NCBI GenBank assembly: GCA_025361465.1
Contig: JANYAG010000184.1
Location: 1 to 14,635, forward strand
DNA length: 14,635 bases
Source: Gemmatimonadota bacterium
GTDB taxonomy: Bacteria; Gemmatimonadota; Gemmatimonadetes; Gemmatimonadales; GWC2-71-9
Direction of reading: 5' to 3'
The translations under genes were made by a program, and so were the position numbers. The notes beneath the pieces are model-generated. The model was not told the DNA's origin, searched no databases, and was given only the letters and a program-made list of their open reading frames with translations. This document shows positions 1 through 7,067 of this stretch, piece by piece (position 1 is the stretch's first letter; the number at the start of each line of letters is the position of its first letter).

Positions 1-1066
1 GCAACACCACGTCGATCGGCGCCCGCACGACCACCCGATACGAGATCTCCCACTTGCTGTTGAAGAAGGCGATGCTCTTCTCGTCGTCGATCCGATGGAA
101 CCGCCATTCCGCATCCAGGGTCGCACCCCCTTCGATGGGAACACGGTGCACCATGCCGAGTTCGAGGTACTTCCGCGCGGTCCGATAGAACGTCGGGTCA
201 TGCCCGGTGGAGCTGTAGTTCTGGTCACCGGCATCGCCACTGAAATCGTGCCCGCGCCAGAGAATCCCGAAGATCTCCGCCCAGTGCCACGGAGCCACCG
301 CAGCGCGCAGGTAGGTCCCGTGCCCCTTGTCTGGTCGGCCGGTGGGGTAATTCGGGTCGATGTGGCCGTTGCTCCAGAGCTCGGCCACCATGAGGGACGC
401 CCGACCGACCACGGCCAGCGAATCGTGCACGGTCGCTCCGACCGCCGTCACGCGATTGTTCGTGACCGGCACGTTCGCATCGAACAACTGCCCGCCGCGA
501 TGGTACCAGAGGTGTTGCGCCTTGACGTCGAGGAGCCGAGTGACCCGCAGCCCATACACCATTCCGATCTCGAACTGTTCCCGTTCGAACGGCGTGTTCA
601 GTTTCTGCCAGTTGACCCAGGTGTTGCCGTGGAAGCGTCCGCGATGCTCGATCCACTGCATCCCATATTCGATCGGGGTCGTGAGCTCGCGCGTGGTGAC
701 CATCAACGGCTCGAGCAACCCGTGGCGATCCACCGTCTCCAGCGTGCCAAGCACCGCCAGGGTGTGGCGGGTCTGGTACCGGAAGGCGAGGACCGGCTTG
801 AGCGAATCCGTGAACTGGGTGGACCCCCAGCGGCGGTCGGCGAAGAACCCCACCCGAAGCTCCGTCCGGGGGCCCGGCTTGGCGGCGAGCCAGCTGGTAA
901 CCTGTCCGCCAAGGATGGTCTCGCCCACCCGGTAGGGGGTGAAGAACTCGGTGTTATCGCCGTACAGGGCGGCGCGGAGTCGCCAGTCGAGCCGTTGCCC
1001 CACGCCTGGCCGGGCCACGAGGAGCAGCAGGAGGACGACTGGCACGAGGCGAGCAAGAGAGCGAAT
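1..1066 (-). CDS. Secreted beta-barrel-like protein, unrecognised family (3' end beyond window)
   Basis: The minus-strand frame is open from a stop at 1099-1097 to the left edge, giving about 355 visible residues. No gene name is recognised. It begins with a signal peptide: a short basic stretch (RSLAR), a hydrophobic core VPVVLLLLLVA, and a likely cleavage after GVGQ. The rest is rich in aromatic residues and alternating polar/hydrophobic segments (for example ALYGDNTEFFTPYRVGETIL, TLDAEWRFHRID, WEISYRVVVRAPIDVV), as in outer-membrane beta-barrels; the barrel is inferred. No ATG lies before the signal peptide. The only GTG (1045-1043) would remove its basic residues. An ATT at 1066-1064, five bases after a GAGG (1075-1072), would give MRSLARLVPVV and is used here as the tentative start. 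The frame is strongly coding-like, and opposite-strand ORFs here lack domain character. It is divergent from aguB. The last visible residues look like a terminal strand, so the stop is probably just outside. Confidence 0.6.
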   Translation of the reverse strand, partial: MRSLARLVPVVLLLLLVARPGVGQRLDWRLRAALYGDNTEFFTPYRVGETILGGQVTSWLAAKPGPRTELRVGFFADRRWGSTQFTDSLKPVLAFRYQTRHTLAVLGTLETVDRHGLLEPLMVTTRELTTPIEYGMQWIEHRGRFHGNTWVNWQKLNTPFEREQFEIGMVYGLRVTRLLDVKAQHLWYHRGGQLFDANVPVTNNRVTAVGATVHDSLAVVGRASLMVAELWSNGHIDPNYPTGRPDKGHGTYLRAAVAPWHWAEIFGILWRGHDFSGDAGDQNYSSTGHDPTFYRTARKYLELGMVHRVPIEGGATLDAEWRFHRIDDEKSIAFFNSKWEISYRVVVRAPIDVVL

Positions 1067-1112
1067 GGGAACCTCGGGTGACGGTGGCCGGTTCGGTCAC
1101 TAGTTTACTGCC

Positions 1113-2012
1113 GTGATGAATCCTACACGTACGGTCCGAATCGGACTGGTGCAGCAGCGGGTCGGCGGCGACCCGGCGTCCAACCTCGCCGCGGCCATCG
1201 CCGGCATCCGTCAGGCAGCCGCCACGGGAGCCCAGGTCGTCTGCCTGCAGGAGCTCTTCAACTGGTACTACTTCTGCCAGCGCGAAGATCACGACTTCTT
1301 CAGGCTGGCCGAAACCGTTCCCGGTCCGTCCACCGAGCGTCTCGGCGCCGTCGCCAAGGAACTTGGCGTCGTGATCGTCGCTTCGCTCTTCGAGAAGCGC
1401 GCGGAGGGATTGTACCACAACACCGCGGCAATCCTCGATGCCGACGGCCGGTATCTGGGCAAGTACCGGAAGATGCACATCCCCGACGATCCGCAATTCC
1501 ACGAGAAGTTCTACTTCACGCCCGGGGACCTGGGATTCCGGACCTGGCAGACCGCCGTGGGAAAGATCGGCGTGTTGATCTGCTGGGACCAGTGGTATCC
1601 CGAGGCCGCGCGCCTCACGGCGATGAGCGGCGCGGAGATCCTCTTCTATCCGACCGCCATCGGCTGGCTCCCGGCCGAAAAGGCCGAGTACGGCGAGGGA
1701 CAGCAGGCCGCGTGGCAGACGATGCAGCGCAGTCACGCAATCGCCAACGGTTGCTTTGTCTGCGCGGTCAATCGCACCGGGAGTGAGGTTCTTCCCGGCA
1801 GCGCCCCGGGCCATCAGGGCATCGAGTTCTGGGGCGGATCGTTTCTCGCCGATCCCTATGGCAGGGTGATTGCGCAGGCCGGTGAAGAGGAAGCCGTGCT
1901 GACGGTCGATTGCGACCTCGGCAAGGTTGATCTCGCGCGAACGCACTGGCCGTTCCTCCGCGATCGACGGATTGACGCCTACGCCGGCCTGACGAAACGC
2001 TACCTTGACTGA
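1113..2012 (+). CDS. aguB: N-carbamoylputrescine amidase
   Basis: This nitrilase-superfamily amidase hydrolyses N-carbamoylputrescine to putrescine, CO2 and ammonia in the cytoplasm, the last step from agmatine to putrescine. The 299-residue product is full length for the family. The Glu-Lys-Cys triad is visible: E47 in CLQELFNWYYF, K120 in KYRKMHIPDDP, and C157 in ICWDQWYPEAAR. The CWDQWYPEAAR nucleophile segment and MHIPDDP stretch are characteristic of AguB rather than general nitrilases. There is no signal peptide. The start is GTG at 1113 or the next codon, ATG at 1116; both are compatible with the family. The gene overlaps aguA by 8 bases, so the two are probably co-transcribed and translationally coupled. 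The divergent upstream gap is under 50 bases, and no convincing promoter was recognised in it. Confidence 0.93.
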   Translation: MMNPTRTVRIGLVQQRVGGDPASNLAAAIAGIRQAAATGAQVVCLQELFNWYYFCQREDHDFFRLAETVPGPSTERLGAVAKELGVVIVASLFEKRAEGLYHNTAAILDADGRYLGKYRKMHIPDDPQFHEKFYFTPGDLGFRTWQTAVGKIGVLICWDQWYPEAARLTAMSGAEILFYPTAIGWLPAEKAEYGEGQQAAWQTMQRSHAIANGCFVCAVNRTGSEVLPGSAPGHQGIEFWGGSFLADPYGRVIAQAGEEEAVLTVDCDLGKVDLARTHWPFLRDRRIDAYAGLTKRYLD

Positions 2013-3036
2013 AACGCCCGCGGCCCGGGGATTCCGGATGCCCGCGGAATGGGCACCACACCGGGGGACTTGGCTGTCGTGGCCGCACAAGGAAGCATCC
2101 TGGCCCGGGCGCTTCGAGCCGGTGCCACGGGTAATTGCCGAGATGATCCGGCATCTGGCACCGGGTGAAGAGGTGCACGTCAACGTCGGCAGCTCGACCA
2201 TGGAGCAAGGTGTCCGACAGGTCCTCGGCGATGCGGGCGTCCCGGCCACGAACGTCCTTTTCCATCATCATCCCACGGACGACGCCTGGTGCCGTGATCA
2301 CGGGCCAATCTTCGTGCAGCGGGGCAGCGACCAGCTGATCCTCGACTGGGGCTACAACGCGTGGGGCAACAAGTACCCACCCTTCGAGCAGGATGACATT
2401 GTCCCGACGCGCATTGGCGCAGAACTGGGCATCGAAGTCGTGTCGCCGGGGATGATCCTCGAAGGCGGCTCGATCGAGGTGAACGGACTGGGCACGTTGA
2501 TCACCACCGAGGCATGCCTCCTCCATCCGAATCGCAACCCGTCGCTTGGGCGCAGCGAGATCGAAACCCGGCTTCGCGATCACCTCGGTGTCCGCAAGAT
2601 CCTCTGGCTTGGTGACGGCATCGTGGGTGACGACACCGACGGGCACGTCGATGATCTCACCCGCTTCACCGATGAGCGCACGATCGTCACCATGATCGAA
2701 GACGATCCGCGCGACGACAATTTCGCGCCGCTGGAGCAGAACCTCCGGCGACTCGAGACGATGACCGACCAGGATGGCCGACCGTTCCGGATCGTCACGC
2801 TGCCGATGCCGCGCCCCGTCCACCACGACGGGCACCGCCTGCCGGCGAGTTATGCCAACTTCTATATCGCCAACACCGTCGTGCTCCTCCCCGGCTATGA
2901 CCACGAGCGGGACGAGCAGGCCCGAGCGACCCTGCAGGCGCTCTTCCCCACCCGCCGCGTGGTGGTCATCGACTGCACCGAGCTGATCTGGGGCCTGGGG
3001 GCGTTTCACTGCCTCACGCAGCAGTGGCCCCAGTAG
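2005..3036 (+). CDS. aguA: Agmatine deiminase
   Basis: This enzyme of the agmatine deiminase / Porphyromonas-type peptidylarginine deiminase family converts agmatine to N-carbamoylputrescine and ammonia, supplying the substrate of the preceding aguB. It has 343 residues, normal for the family. Guanidine-modifying fold motifs are in order: DDAWCRDHGP (D98), LEGGSIEVNG (E153), DDTDGHVDD (H214) and the nucleophile C336 in GAFHCLTQQ. The TTG start at 2005 gives an N-terminus (TPAARGFRMPAEWAPH) matching the usual AguA beginning. The first ATG (2038) would cut into that conserved block. The TTG lies inside the end of aguB (8-base overlap) and has no strong ribosome site of its own. The motif before the catalytic Cys reads GLGAFHC rather than the common GGGNIHC, so this is a divergent branch. 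Agmatine specificity rests mainly on pairing with aguB. Confidence 0.88.
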   Translation: MTETPAARGFRMPAEWAPHRGTWLSWPHKEASWPGRFEPVPRVIAEMIRHLAPGEEVHVNVGSSTMEQGVRQVLGDAGVPATNVLFHHHPTDDAWCRDHGPIFVQRGSDQLILDWGYNAWGNKYPPFEQDDIVPTRIGAELGIEVVSPGMILEGGSIEVNGLGTLITTEACLLHPNRNPSLGRSEIETRLRDHLGVRKILWLGDGIVGDDTDGHVDDLTRFTDERTIVTMIEDDPRDDNFAPLEQNLRRLETMTDQDGRPFRIVTLPMPRPVHHDGHRLPASYANFYIANTVVLLPGYDHERDEQARATLQALFPTRRVVVIDCTELIWGLGAFHCLTQQWPQ

Positions 3037-3111
3037 CACGGGAAACGCGGCGCGAGCAGCGGGGCTGCACGGGGTCCCTCGCTCCTCCCTCCTCGCCGCT
3101 CGGTTCGCGTT

Positions 3112-3139
3112 TGCAACCATTTCCGGGTTGCCAGACGTC
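3112..3139 (+). promoter_or_regulatory. Candidate ECF-type promoter with overlapping inverted repeat, upstream of the sigma gene
   Basis: A TGCAAC at 3112-3117 is followed after 18 bases by CGTC at 3136-3139, loosely resembling ECF -35 and -10 elements. The perfect inverted repeat GCAACC / GGTTGC (3113-3118 and 3126-3131, 7-base gap) overlaps the putative -35. ECF genes often transcribe themselves, so this is a plausible autoregulated promoter, but the match is imperfect. The inverted repeat could instead be an operator or a small hairpin. Confidence 0.3.
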
Positions 3140-3163
3140 CAACCAGAGGTGAATAGCCACGCG

Positions 3164-3721
3164 ATGACGCTCAGCACGCCCGCCGACGGTGTCTCCCAGA
3201 GCGATGCCGAGACCCTGGAGGTTCGCCGGGCCGCCACGGGAGACGAGGGCGCGTTTGAGCGGCTCTACCACCGCCACGTCGCCCGGATTCACACCCTCGC
3301 TCGCCGGATGGCTGGCCCGGACTCGGCCGATGAGGTCACACAGGACGTCTTCGTGCGGGCCTGGGGCAAGCTGCCGACCTTCCGCGGCGAGAGCGCCTTC
3401 GGCACCTGGCTCTATCGGCTCGCCGTCAACGTGGTTCTCACCCGTCGGCGCCGTGAACGGGGCGATCGCCATGCGCTGATCGACGATGACGCCACGCTCG
3501 AGCAACAGGCGGCCCGCCTGCCCCCGACCGGAATCCGCCTCGACCTTGAAGCCGCGATGTCACGGCTCCCGGAGGGATCGAGACAGGTGTTCATCCTGCA
3601 TGATATCGAGGGGTGGACCCACGAAGAGATTGCCAACCAGCTCGGCATGGTGCCTGGGACGTCGAAGTCCCAGTTGTCACGCGCCAGGTCGGCGCTCAGG
3701 AGGATGCTCGATGGCCAATGA
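3164..3721 (+). CDS. RNA polymerase ECF (extracytoplasmic function) sigma factor
   Basis: This sigma-70-family factor of about 185 residues contains only regions 2 and 4, as ECF sigmas do. Region 2 spans about residues 31-95 (FERLYHRHVARIHTLARRM, then ADEVTQDVFVRAWGKL and FGTWLYRLAVNVVLTRRRR). Region 4 spans about 127-182 (MSRLPEGSRQVFILHDIEG, then the helix-turn-helix WTHEEIANQLGMVPGTSKSQ). It recruits RNA polymerase to a dedicated promoter set. The ATG at 3164 is preferred: AGAGGTGA lies 11 bases upstream and the residues ahead are not family-like. The open frame extends back to a TTG at 3128, so an 8- or 13-residue longer form is possible. Its end overlaps the anti-sigma gene by 11 bases, the usual sigma/anti-sigma arrangement, implying release of the sigma from a membrane partner. 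The inducing signal cannot be read from sequence. Confidence 0.92.
   Translation: MTLSTPADGVSQSDAETLEVRRAATGDEGAFERLYHRHVARIHTLARRMAGPDSADEVTQDVFVRAWGKLPTFRGESAFGTWLYRLAVNVVLTRRRRERGDRHALIDDDATLEQQAARLPPTGIRLDLEAAMSRLPEGSRQVFILHDIEGWTHEEIANQLGMVPGTSKSQLSRARSALRRMLDGQ
3698..3703 (+). promoter_or_regulatory. Perfect ribosome binding site that sets the anti-sigma start
   Basis: AGGAGG lies 7 bases before the ATG at 3711, inside the end of the sigma gene. It identifies 3711 as the anti-sigma start, although the same frame stays open much further upstream. Confidence 0.8.
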
Positions 3722-4241
3722 ACTCGAACCACTCGACCCGCAACTTGCGGCCGCCATCGCCCAGCTCCGCGACCGCGCGCCCGAGCACGACCTCTGGCCG
3801 GCAATCGCACCTCGGCTGGTGACGCGGCGCCCGAAGGGCACCCTGCTCCTCCGCTGGCCAACGGCATTGGCTGCCGGGATTGCCATCGCATTGCTCTCGG
3901 CCGCTGGCACGATGCTCATGATTCGCCGCGAGGGGGCCATCCGCCCGTCCGAGCCTGCGACAATCACCTCAGTGGCGTTTACCGCGGCAGACAGCTCGCT
4001 CGAACAAGCGATCCTCGGACTCGAGCGCTCGGTGCGCGCCTCGATGACCCAGCTGGACGCCCCGGCCCGTGTGGGGATCGCCCGGGGCCTCGCCGCCCTG
4101 GACAATGCCATCGCCACCGCTGCCGCCCAGTGCCTGGCCACCCCGGGGGACCCGCAGGCGGAGCACGACCTGACGTCCTCGCTGCGCAAGAAGCTCAGCG
4201 TACTGCGCTCGGTGTCGGCGCTGACCGCCCGCCAGAGCTGA
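3711..4241 (+). CDS. Membrane-anchored anti-sigma factor
   Basis: This 176-residue protein is the likely partner and inhibitor of the ECF sigma encoded just upstream. The cytosolic N-terminal part (1-46) includes HDLWPAIAPRLV, a motif typical of small anti-sigma proteins next to ECF genes. One transmembrane segment spans about residues 48-71 (WPTALAAGIAIALLSAAGTM), followed by the basic IRR. The extracytoplasmic part (about 72-176) is helical and ends in KKLSVLRSVSAL, resembling the Leu/Lys-rich tail of anti-sigma proteins that carry a zf-HC2-like N-terminus. No zinc-binding His/Cys cluster is visible, so the assignment rests on position, topology and the HDLWP motif. The start is fixed by AGGAGG. 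The gene converges on the amidase with only 16 bases between stops. Confidence 0.75.
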   Translation: MANELEPLDPQLAAAIAQLRDRAPEHDLWPAIAPRLVTRRPKGTLLLRWPTALAAGIAIALLSAAGTMLMIRREGAIRPSEPATITSVAFTAADSSLEQAILGLERSVRASMTQLDAPARVGIARGLAALDNAIATAAAQCLATPGDPQAEHDLTSSLRKKLSVLRSVSALTARQS

Positions 4242-4257
4242 GCCGGAACCTGCTCCG

Positions 4258-6066
4258 CTAGGTGAACTTCGGCGGGCGTTTCAGGTGAATGTCGCTCGCA
4301 GACTGCCAGGCGTGCGCCAGTCGCAGCAACAGGTCTTCGCGATAGAGCGCGGCGACGAACGAGACGCCCTGGTTTCTCGTCTCGCCGACCACGGTCGGCA
4401 CCACGATCTGCGGATGCCCTGAGAGGTTCGTCATCGCCAGGGAGCCCCCGCCCACCACGATGTCGACGTCCTTGAAGAACTCGTCGAGCTTCTGGATCAT
4501 CAGCGTCCGGGCCCGGTTTGCCAGCACGTAGTCCACGGCCGAAACCATCGTGGCGGAACGGAAGGTCGTCGGCCAGGCGTTGGCGTCCTGGAGGACCATT
4601 TTGTCCACCGTGTTATCGCGGGTGATATCGGCGAACGCCGCGCCCGCTTCAACATTCAGGATGCACGACAGGGCGTTGGTCGCGGGCTCCGTCGGCCACG
4701 AGACCGGGATGAAGGTGGCGCCCTGCTTCGCGAGCGCGTCGAGGACGGCCTTGGTGACCTGGTAATTGGCCATGGCGGCTTCCGGACTGCCGCCCCTGCC
4801 TCGGCCACCTCCCGCACCTCCCGCACCTCCCGCACCACCGGCACCACCGCTCGCCGCCGCTGCGCGCATCGCCGCGGTATCCGGGGGCTGCATCATGTTC
4901 TGGGTGACCCCGATCCGGATGCTCTTGAGCGGCAGGGTTGGATCGAACTCGAACGGCATGCTCCGCGTCGACGGATCGCGCGGGTCAGCTCCATGAATCG
5001 CGGCAAAGACCAGCGCCAGGTCCTCCGCGCTCCGGGCGATGGGGCCGACCTTGTCCATGGTCCACGCCAGCGCCATGGCGCCGTAGCGCGACACGCGACC
5101 GAAGGTCGGGCGCAACCCGCTGACGCCGCAGACCGTCGCCGGCGAGATGATTGAGCCCTGCGTCTCCGTGCCGATCGCAAAAGGATACAGGCCAGCCGAA
5201 ACCCCGCTTGCCGAACCGGCCGACGACCCACTTGAACCCTGCGTCGTGTTCCAGGGGTTCTTGGTGCGGCCGCCAAACCAGGTGTCGTTCTGCGCGAACT
5301 CGCCGAGCGAGGTCTTGGCAACCAGCACCGCGCCGGCGGCATCGAGCCGTTCGACGACCGCAGCGGTCACATCGAGCACCTGGTCCTTGTAGATCGGGGA
5401 TCCCCAGGTCGTCGGGTACTTCGGCACGGCGAAAAGGTCCTTCGCGCCGTACGGAATGCCATGCAACGGACCACGGAACTTCCCACGCTTCGCCTCGGCG
5501 TCCAGCCGGTCGGCCTGCTCGAGCGCGCGCTCCTTGGTAGCCGTGATCACGCAGAGCAGTTCCGGGTTGAACTTCTCGATCCTCGCGAGGGAGCGCTCCA
5601 CCAGCTGACGCGAGGTAACCACTCCTCCATGGATCAGCCGGCTCAACGCCGCCACCCCAGCGTAGGCCCACTCGCTTTCGTTCGGGGGGATGTTTGTGGC
5701 CGTCCGCAGGCTGGCCCGTGCCGGGCGTTTCGGCTGCCCGACAGGCCGCTTCCCTACTGGTACCGGATCGAAGTAGAAGGCGGGCGGCACCTGGTTGGGG
5801 AGCGGGACCACGTGGAGCCGCTGGTAGCCGGCCAGCGCGCCGTTGAGGCTGCGCAGCATCAGGTCCCGGTCGCTGTCGCGGAAGGAGAGGCCGAGGACGG
5901 CCTCCGCGGCCTCCACCTGCTCCTTGGTGATCGCCGCCATGGCAACCATCTCCTTCTCCGGAGCGTCAAAGGTGGCATCAGTCCAGAGCTGATCTGGCAG
6001 GCGGGACGGAATGCCCGCGGCGGCACAGAGGGCGACGAAACTGCGGCGGTCGATCAAGGAAGACAT
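4258..6066 (-). CDS. Tat-exported amidase-signature family hydrolase
   Basis: This amidase-signature enzyme of 602 residues probably hydrolyses an amide bond outside the cytoplasm; its substrate is unknown. The Ser-cisSer-Lys triad is visible: K209 in GIPYGAKDLFAV, cis-Ser S281 in GSSGSSAGSASG, and nucleophile S305 in GTETQGSIISPA. The N-terminus IDRRSFVALCAAAG has a twin-arginine look, suggesting folded export. A region of about 110 residues precedes the amidase core. A Gly/Ala-rich insert encoded by 9-base repeats interrupts the C-terminal half. The start at 6066 is chosen because GAGG lies 5 bases upstream and it places the RR motif near the terminus; the frame extends 21 codons further to 6129 without family character. 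It lacks partners of the tRNA-dependent GatCAB complex, so a role in tRNA amidation is unlikely. It is transcribed divergently from the DUF4097 gene. Confidence 0.87.
   Translation of the reverse strand: MSSLIDRRSFVALCAAAGIPSRLPDQLWTDATFDAPEKEMVAMAAITKEQVEAAEAVLGLSFRDSDRDLMLRSLNGALAGYQRLHVVPLPNQVPPAFYFDPVPVGKRPVGQPKRPARASLRTATNIPPNESEWAYAGVAALSRLIHGGVVTSRQLVERSLARIEKFNPELLCVITATKERALEQADRLDAEAKRGKFRGPLHGIPYGAKDLFAVPKYPTTWGSPIYKDQVLDVTAAVVERLDAAGAVLVAKTSLGEFAQNDTWFGGRTKNPWNTTQGSSGSSAGSASGVSAGLYPFAIGTETQGSIISPATVCGVSGLRPTFGRVSRYGAMALAWTMDKVGPIARSAEDLALVFAAIHGADPRDPSTRSMPFEFDPTLPLKSIRIGVTQNMMQPPDTAAMRAAAASGGAGGAGGAGGAGGGRGRGGSPEAAMANYQVTKAVLDALAKQGATFIPVSWPTEPATNALSCILNVEAGAAFADITRDNTVDKMVLQDANAWPTTFRSATMVSAVDYVLANRARTLMIQKLDEFFKDVDIVVGGGSLAMTNLSGHPQIVVPTVVGETRNQGVSFVAALYREDLLLRLAHAWQSASDIHLKRPPKFT
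4805..4849. repeat. Five-copy 9-base tandem repeat inside the amidase gene
   Basis: Five consecutive 9-base units are seen on the plus strand: ccacctccc, gcacctccc twice, then gcaccaccg twice. On the coding (minus) strand they encode a Gly-Gly-Ala run. The unit length is a multiple of three, so copy-number change would keep the reading frame. Confidence 0.9.
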
Positions 6067-6118
6067 GAACGCCTCACCAGGTGAAGAAGGGACCCGGGCA
6101 CGGCTGGGGCTGAAACAC

Positions 6119-6145
6119 TGAAACGCCACGGCAGGATGAAACGTA
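6119..6145 (+). promoter_or_regulatory. SigW-like ECF promoter candidate upstream of the DUF4097 gene
   Basis: TGAAAC at 6119-6124 is followed after 17 bases by CGTA at 6142-6145, one base longer than the B. subtilis SigW consensus TGAAAC-N16-CGTA. The -10-like element lies 35 bases before the ATG at 6181, a normal leader length. Additional TGAAAC copies occur at 6111-6116 and 6137-6142, so chance repetition in this short region must be kept in mind. Confidence 0.4.
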
Positions 6146-6180
6146 GAAAGGCATGATCACTTTTGCTGGGGAAATACACC

Positions 6181-6960
6181 ATGAAGACCATGATCGCCGC
6201 ACTGGCCGCGCTGTCCCTTGCCACGCCGCTGGCGGCGCAGGACTACCGCTTCAGCAAGGAGATGGCCTCGGGCACCAAGCTGTCCATCGAGAACATTAAC
6301 GGATCCGTAGCGGTCACCCAGGGGTCGGGGCGCACCGCAGAGGTCCTGGTGACCAAGATCGTCAAGAAGGGCGACGGCAGCCTGGTCAAGGCGGTCATGG
6401 AGACCGATGGCGACGGCATCAGGGTTTGCACCATCTATCTCAATCACGACCGAAACCGCAACAGCTGCAAGGGTGACAACAGCAGCAATTCGCGGGATGG
6501 CGACAACTTCCAGGTTGAGATGCAGTACGTCGTCAAGGTACCTGCCGGCGTGCGGCTCTCGGCCGACAACGTCAACGGCAATGTCACGGCACGCGGCCTT
6601 GATGCCCCGGCTTCGCTGGAAACCGTCAACGGCGACGTGACGTTCGAGGGAGCCACGGCCAGCACGATCCAGACGGTCAACGGCAAGATCAAGGGCATTT
6701 TTACCCGCGGCAGCTGGGACGGGAAGATGGACATCGAGACCGTCAACGGCGGCGTCGACCTCACCTTCCCCGGCACCTTGAGCGCGACCATCACCGGAGA
6801 AACCGTCAATGGCGGCATCAGTAGCGCGGACTTCCCGATCACCATCGATGGGAAATGGGGGCCCAAGTCGTTCACCGGTCGCATCGGCGGGGGAGCCTCG
6901 AAGCTCAATATCCAGACCGTGAACGGCGGCATCACGCTCAAGCGATCCGGCGGCGGCTGA
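6181..6960 (+). CDS. Secreted DUF4097 (putative adhesin-like, beta-helix) protein
   Basis: This 259-residue exported protein has a clear signal peptide (MKTMIAALAALSLATPLAAQ, cleavage probably after AAQ). The mature part carries NING at about residue 38 and VNG at about 131, 149, 166, 188, 209 and 247, mostly within TVNG followed by a short beta strand (ETVNGDVTF, QTVNGKIKG, ETVNGGVDLTF, QTVNGGITLK). This is the DUF4097 pattern, thought to build a right-handed beta-helix; the molecular function is unknown. An acidic/Asn-rich loop near 88-108 holds C96, which could pair with C83. The ATG at 6181 is chosen because GGGGA (6168-6172) lies 8 bases upstream and the signal peptide begins there; the open frame extends 6 codons earlier. 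A SigW-like promoter precedes it and a strong hairpin follows. B. subtilis YvlB and LiaG, which carry the same domain, are envelope-stress-associated. Confidence 0.85.
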   Translation: MKTMIAALAALSLATPLAAQDYRFSKEMASGTKLSIENINGSVAVTQGSGRTAEVLVTKIVKKGDGSLVKAVMETDGDGIRVCTIYLNHDRNRNSCKGDNSSNSRDGDNFQVEMQYVVKVPAGVRLSADNVNGNVTARGLDAPASLETVNGDVTFEGATASTIQTVNGKIKGIFTRGSWDGKMDIETVNGGVDLTFPGTLSATITGETVNGGISSADFPITIDGKWGPKSFTGRIGGGASKLNIQTVNGGITLKRSGGG

Positions 6961-6984
6961 AGCGGCACCTTGCGACTCACCAGT

Positions 6985-7017
6985 AGAACGGCGGCCCCAC
7001 CCTGGAGCCGCCGTTCT
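6985..7017. terminator. Strong hairpin between convergent genes, probable bidirectional terminator
   Basis: AGAACGGCGGC (6985-6995) and GCCGCCGTTCT (7007-7017) form a perfect 11-base stem around an 11-base loop. It lies 24 bases after the DUF4097 stop and about 50 bases beyond the stop of the opposing gene. There is no clear T-run on either side, so intrinsic termination is likely but not certain. Confidence 0.65.
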
Positions 7018-7067
7018 GCATTCAGACATCCCCGAGCGCGTGAGCATCGGAGGACGCGGTCCCGCCT

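Noticed and set aside
95..1081. Long plus-strand open frame of 328 codons
   Set aside because: It is antisense to the minus-strand frame that has a signal peptide and beta-strand pattern; its own translation is Pro/Gly/Arg/His-rich with no domain.
954..2249. Minus-strand open frame of 431 codons opposite aguB
   Set aside because: Low-complexity shadow of aguB, without recognisable motifs.
3043..3112. Inverted repeat AAACGCG / CGCGTTT and small hairpin GCAGC-GGG-GCTGC after aguA
   Set aside because: The arms are short, the outer loop is 56 bases and there is no T-run; too weak to call a terminator.
1768..3237. Minus-strand open frame of 489 codons opposite aguA
   Set aside because: aguB and aguA have full catalytic motifs on the plus strand; this is a GC-driven shadow.
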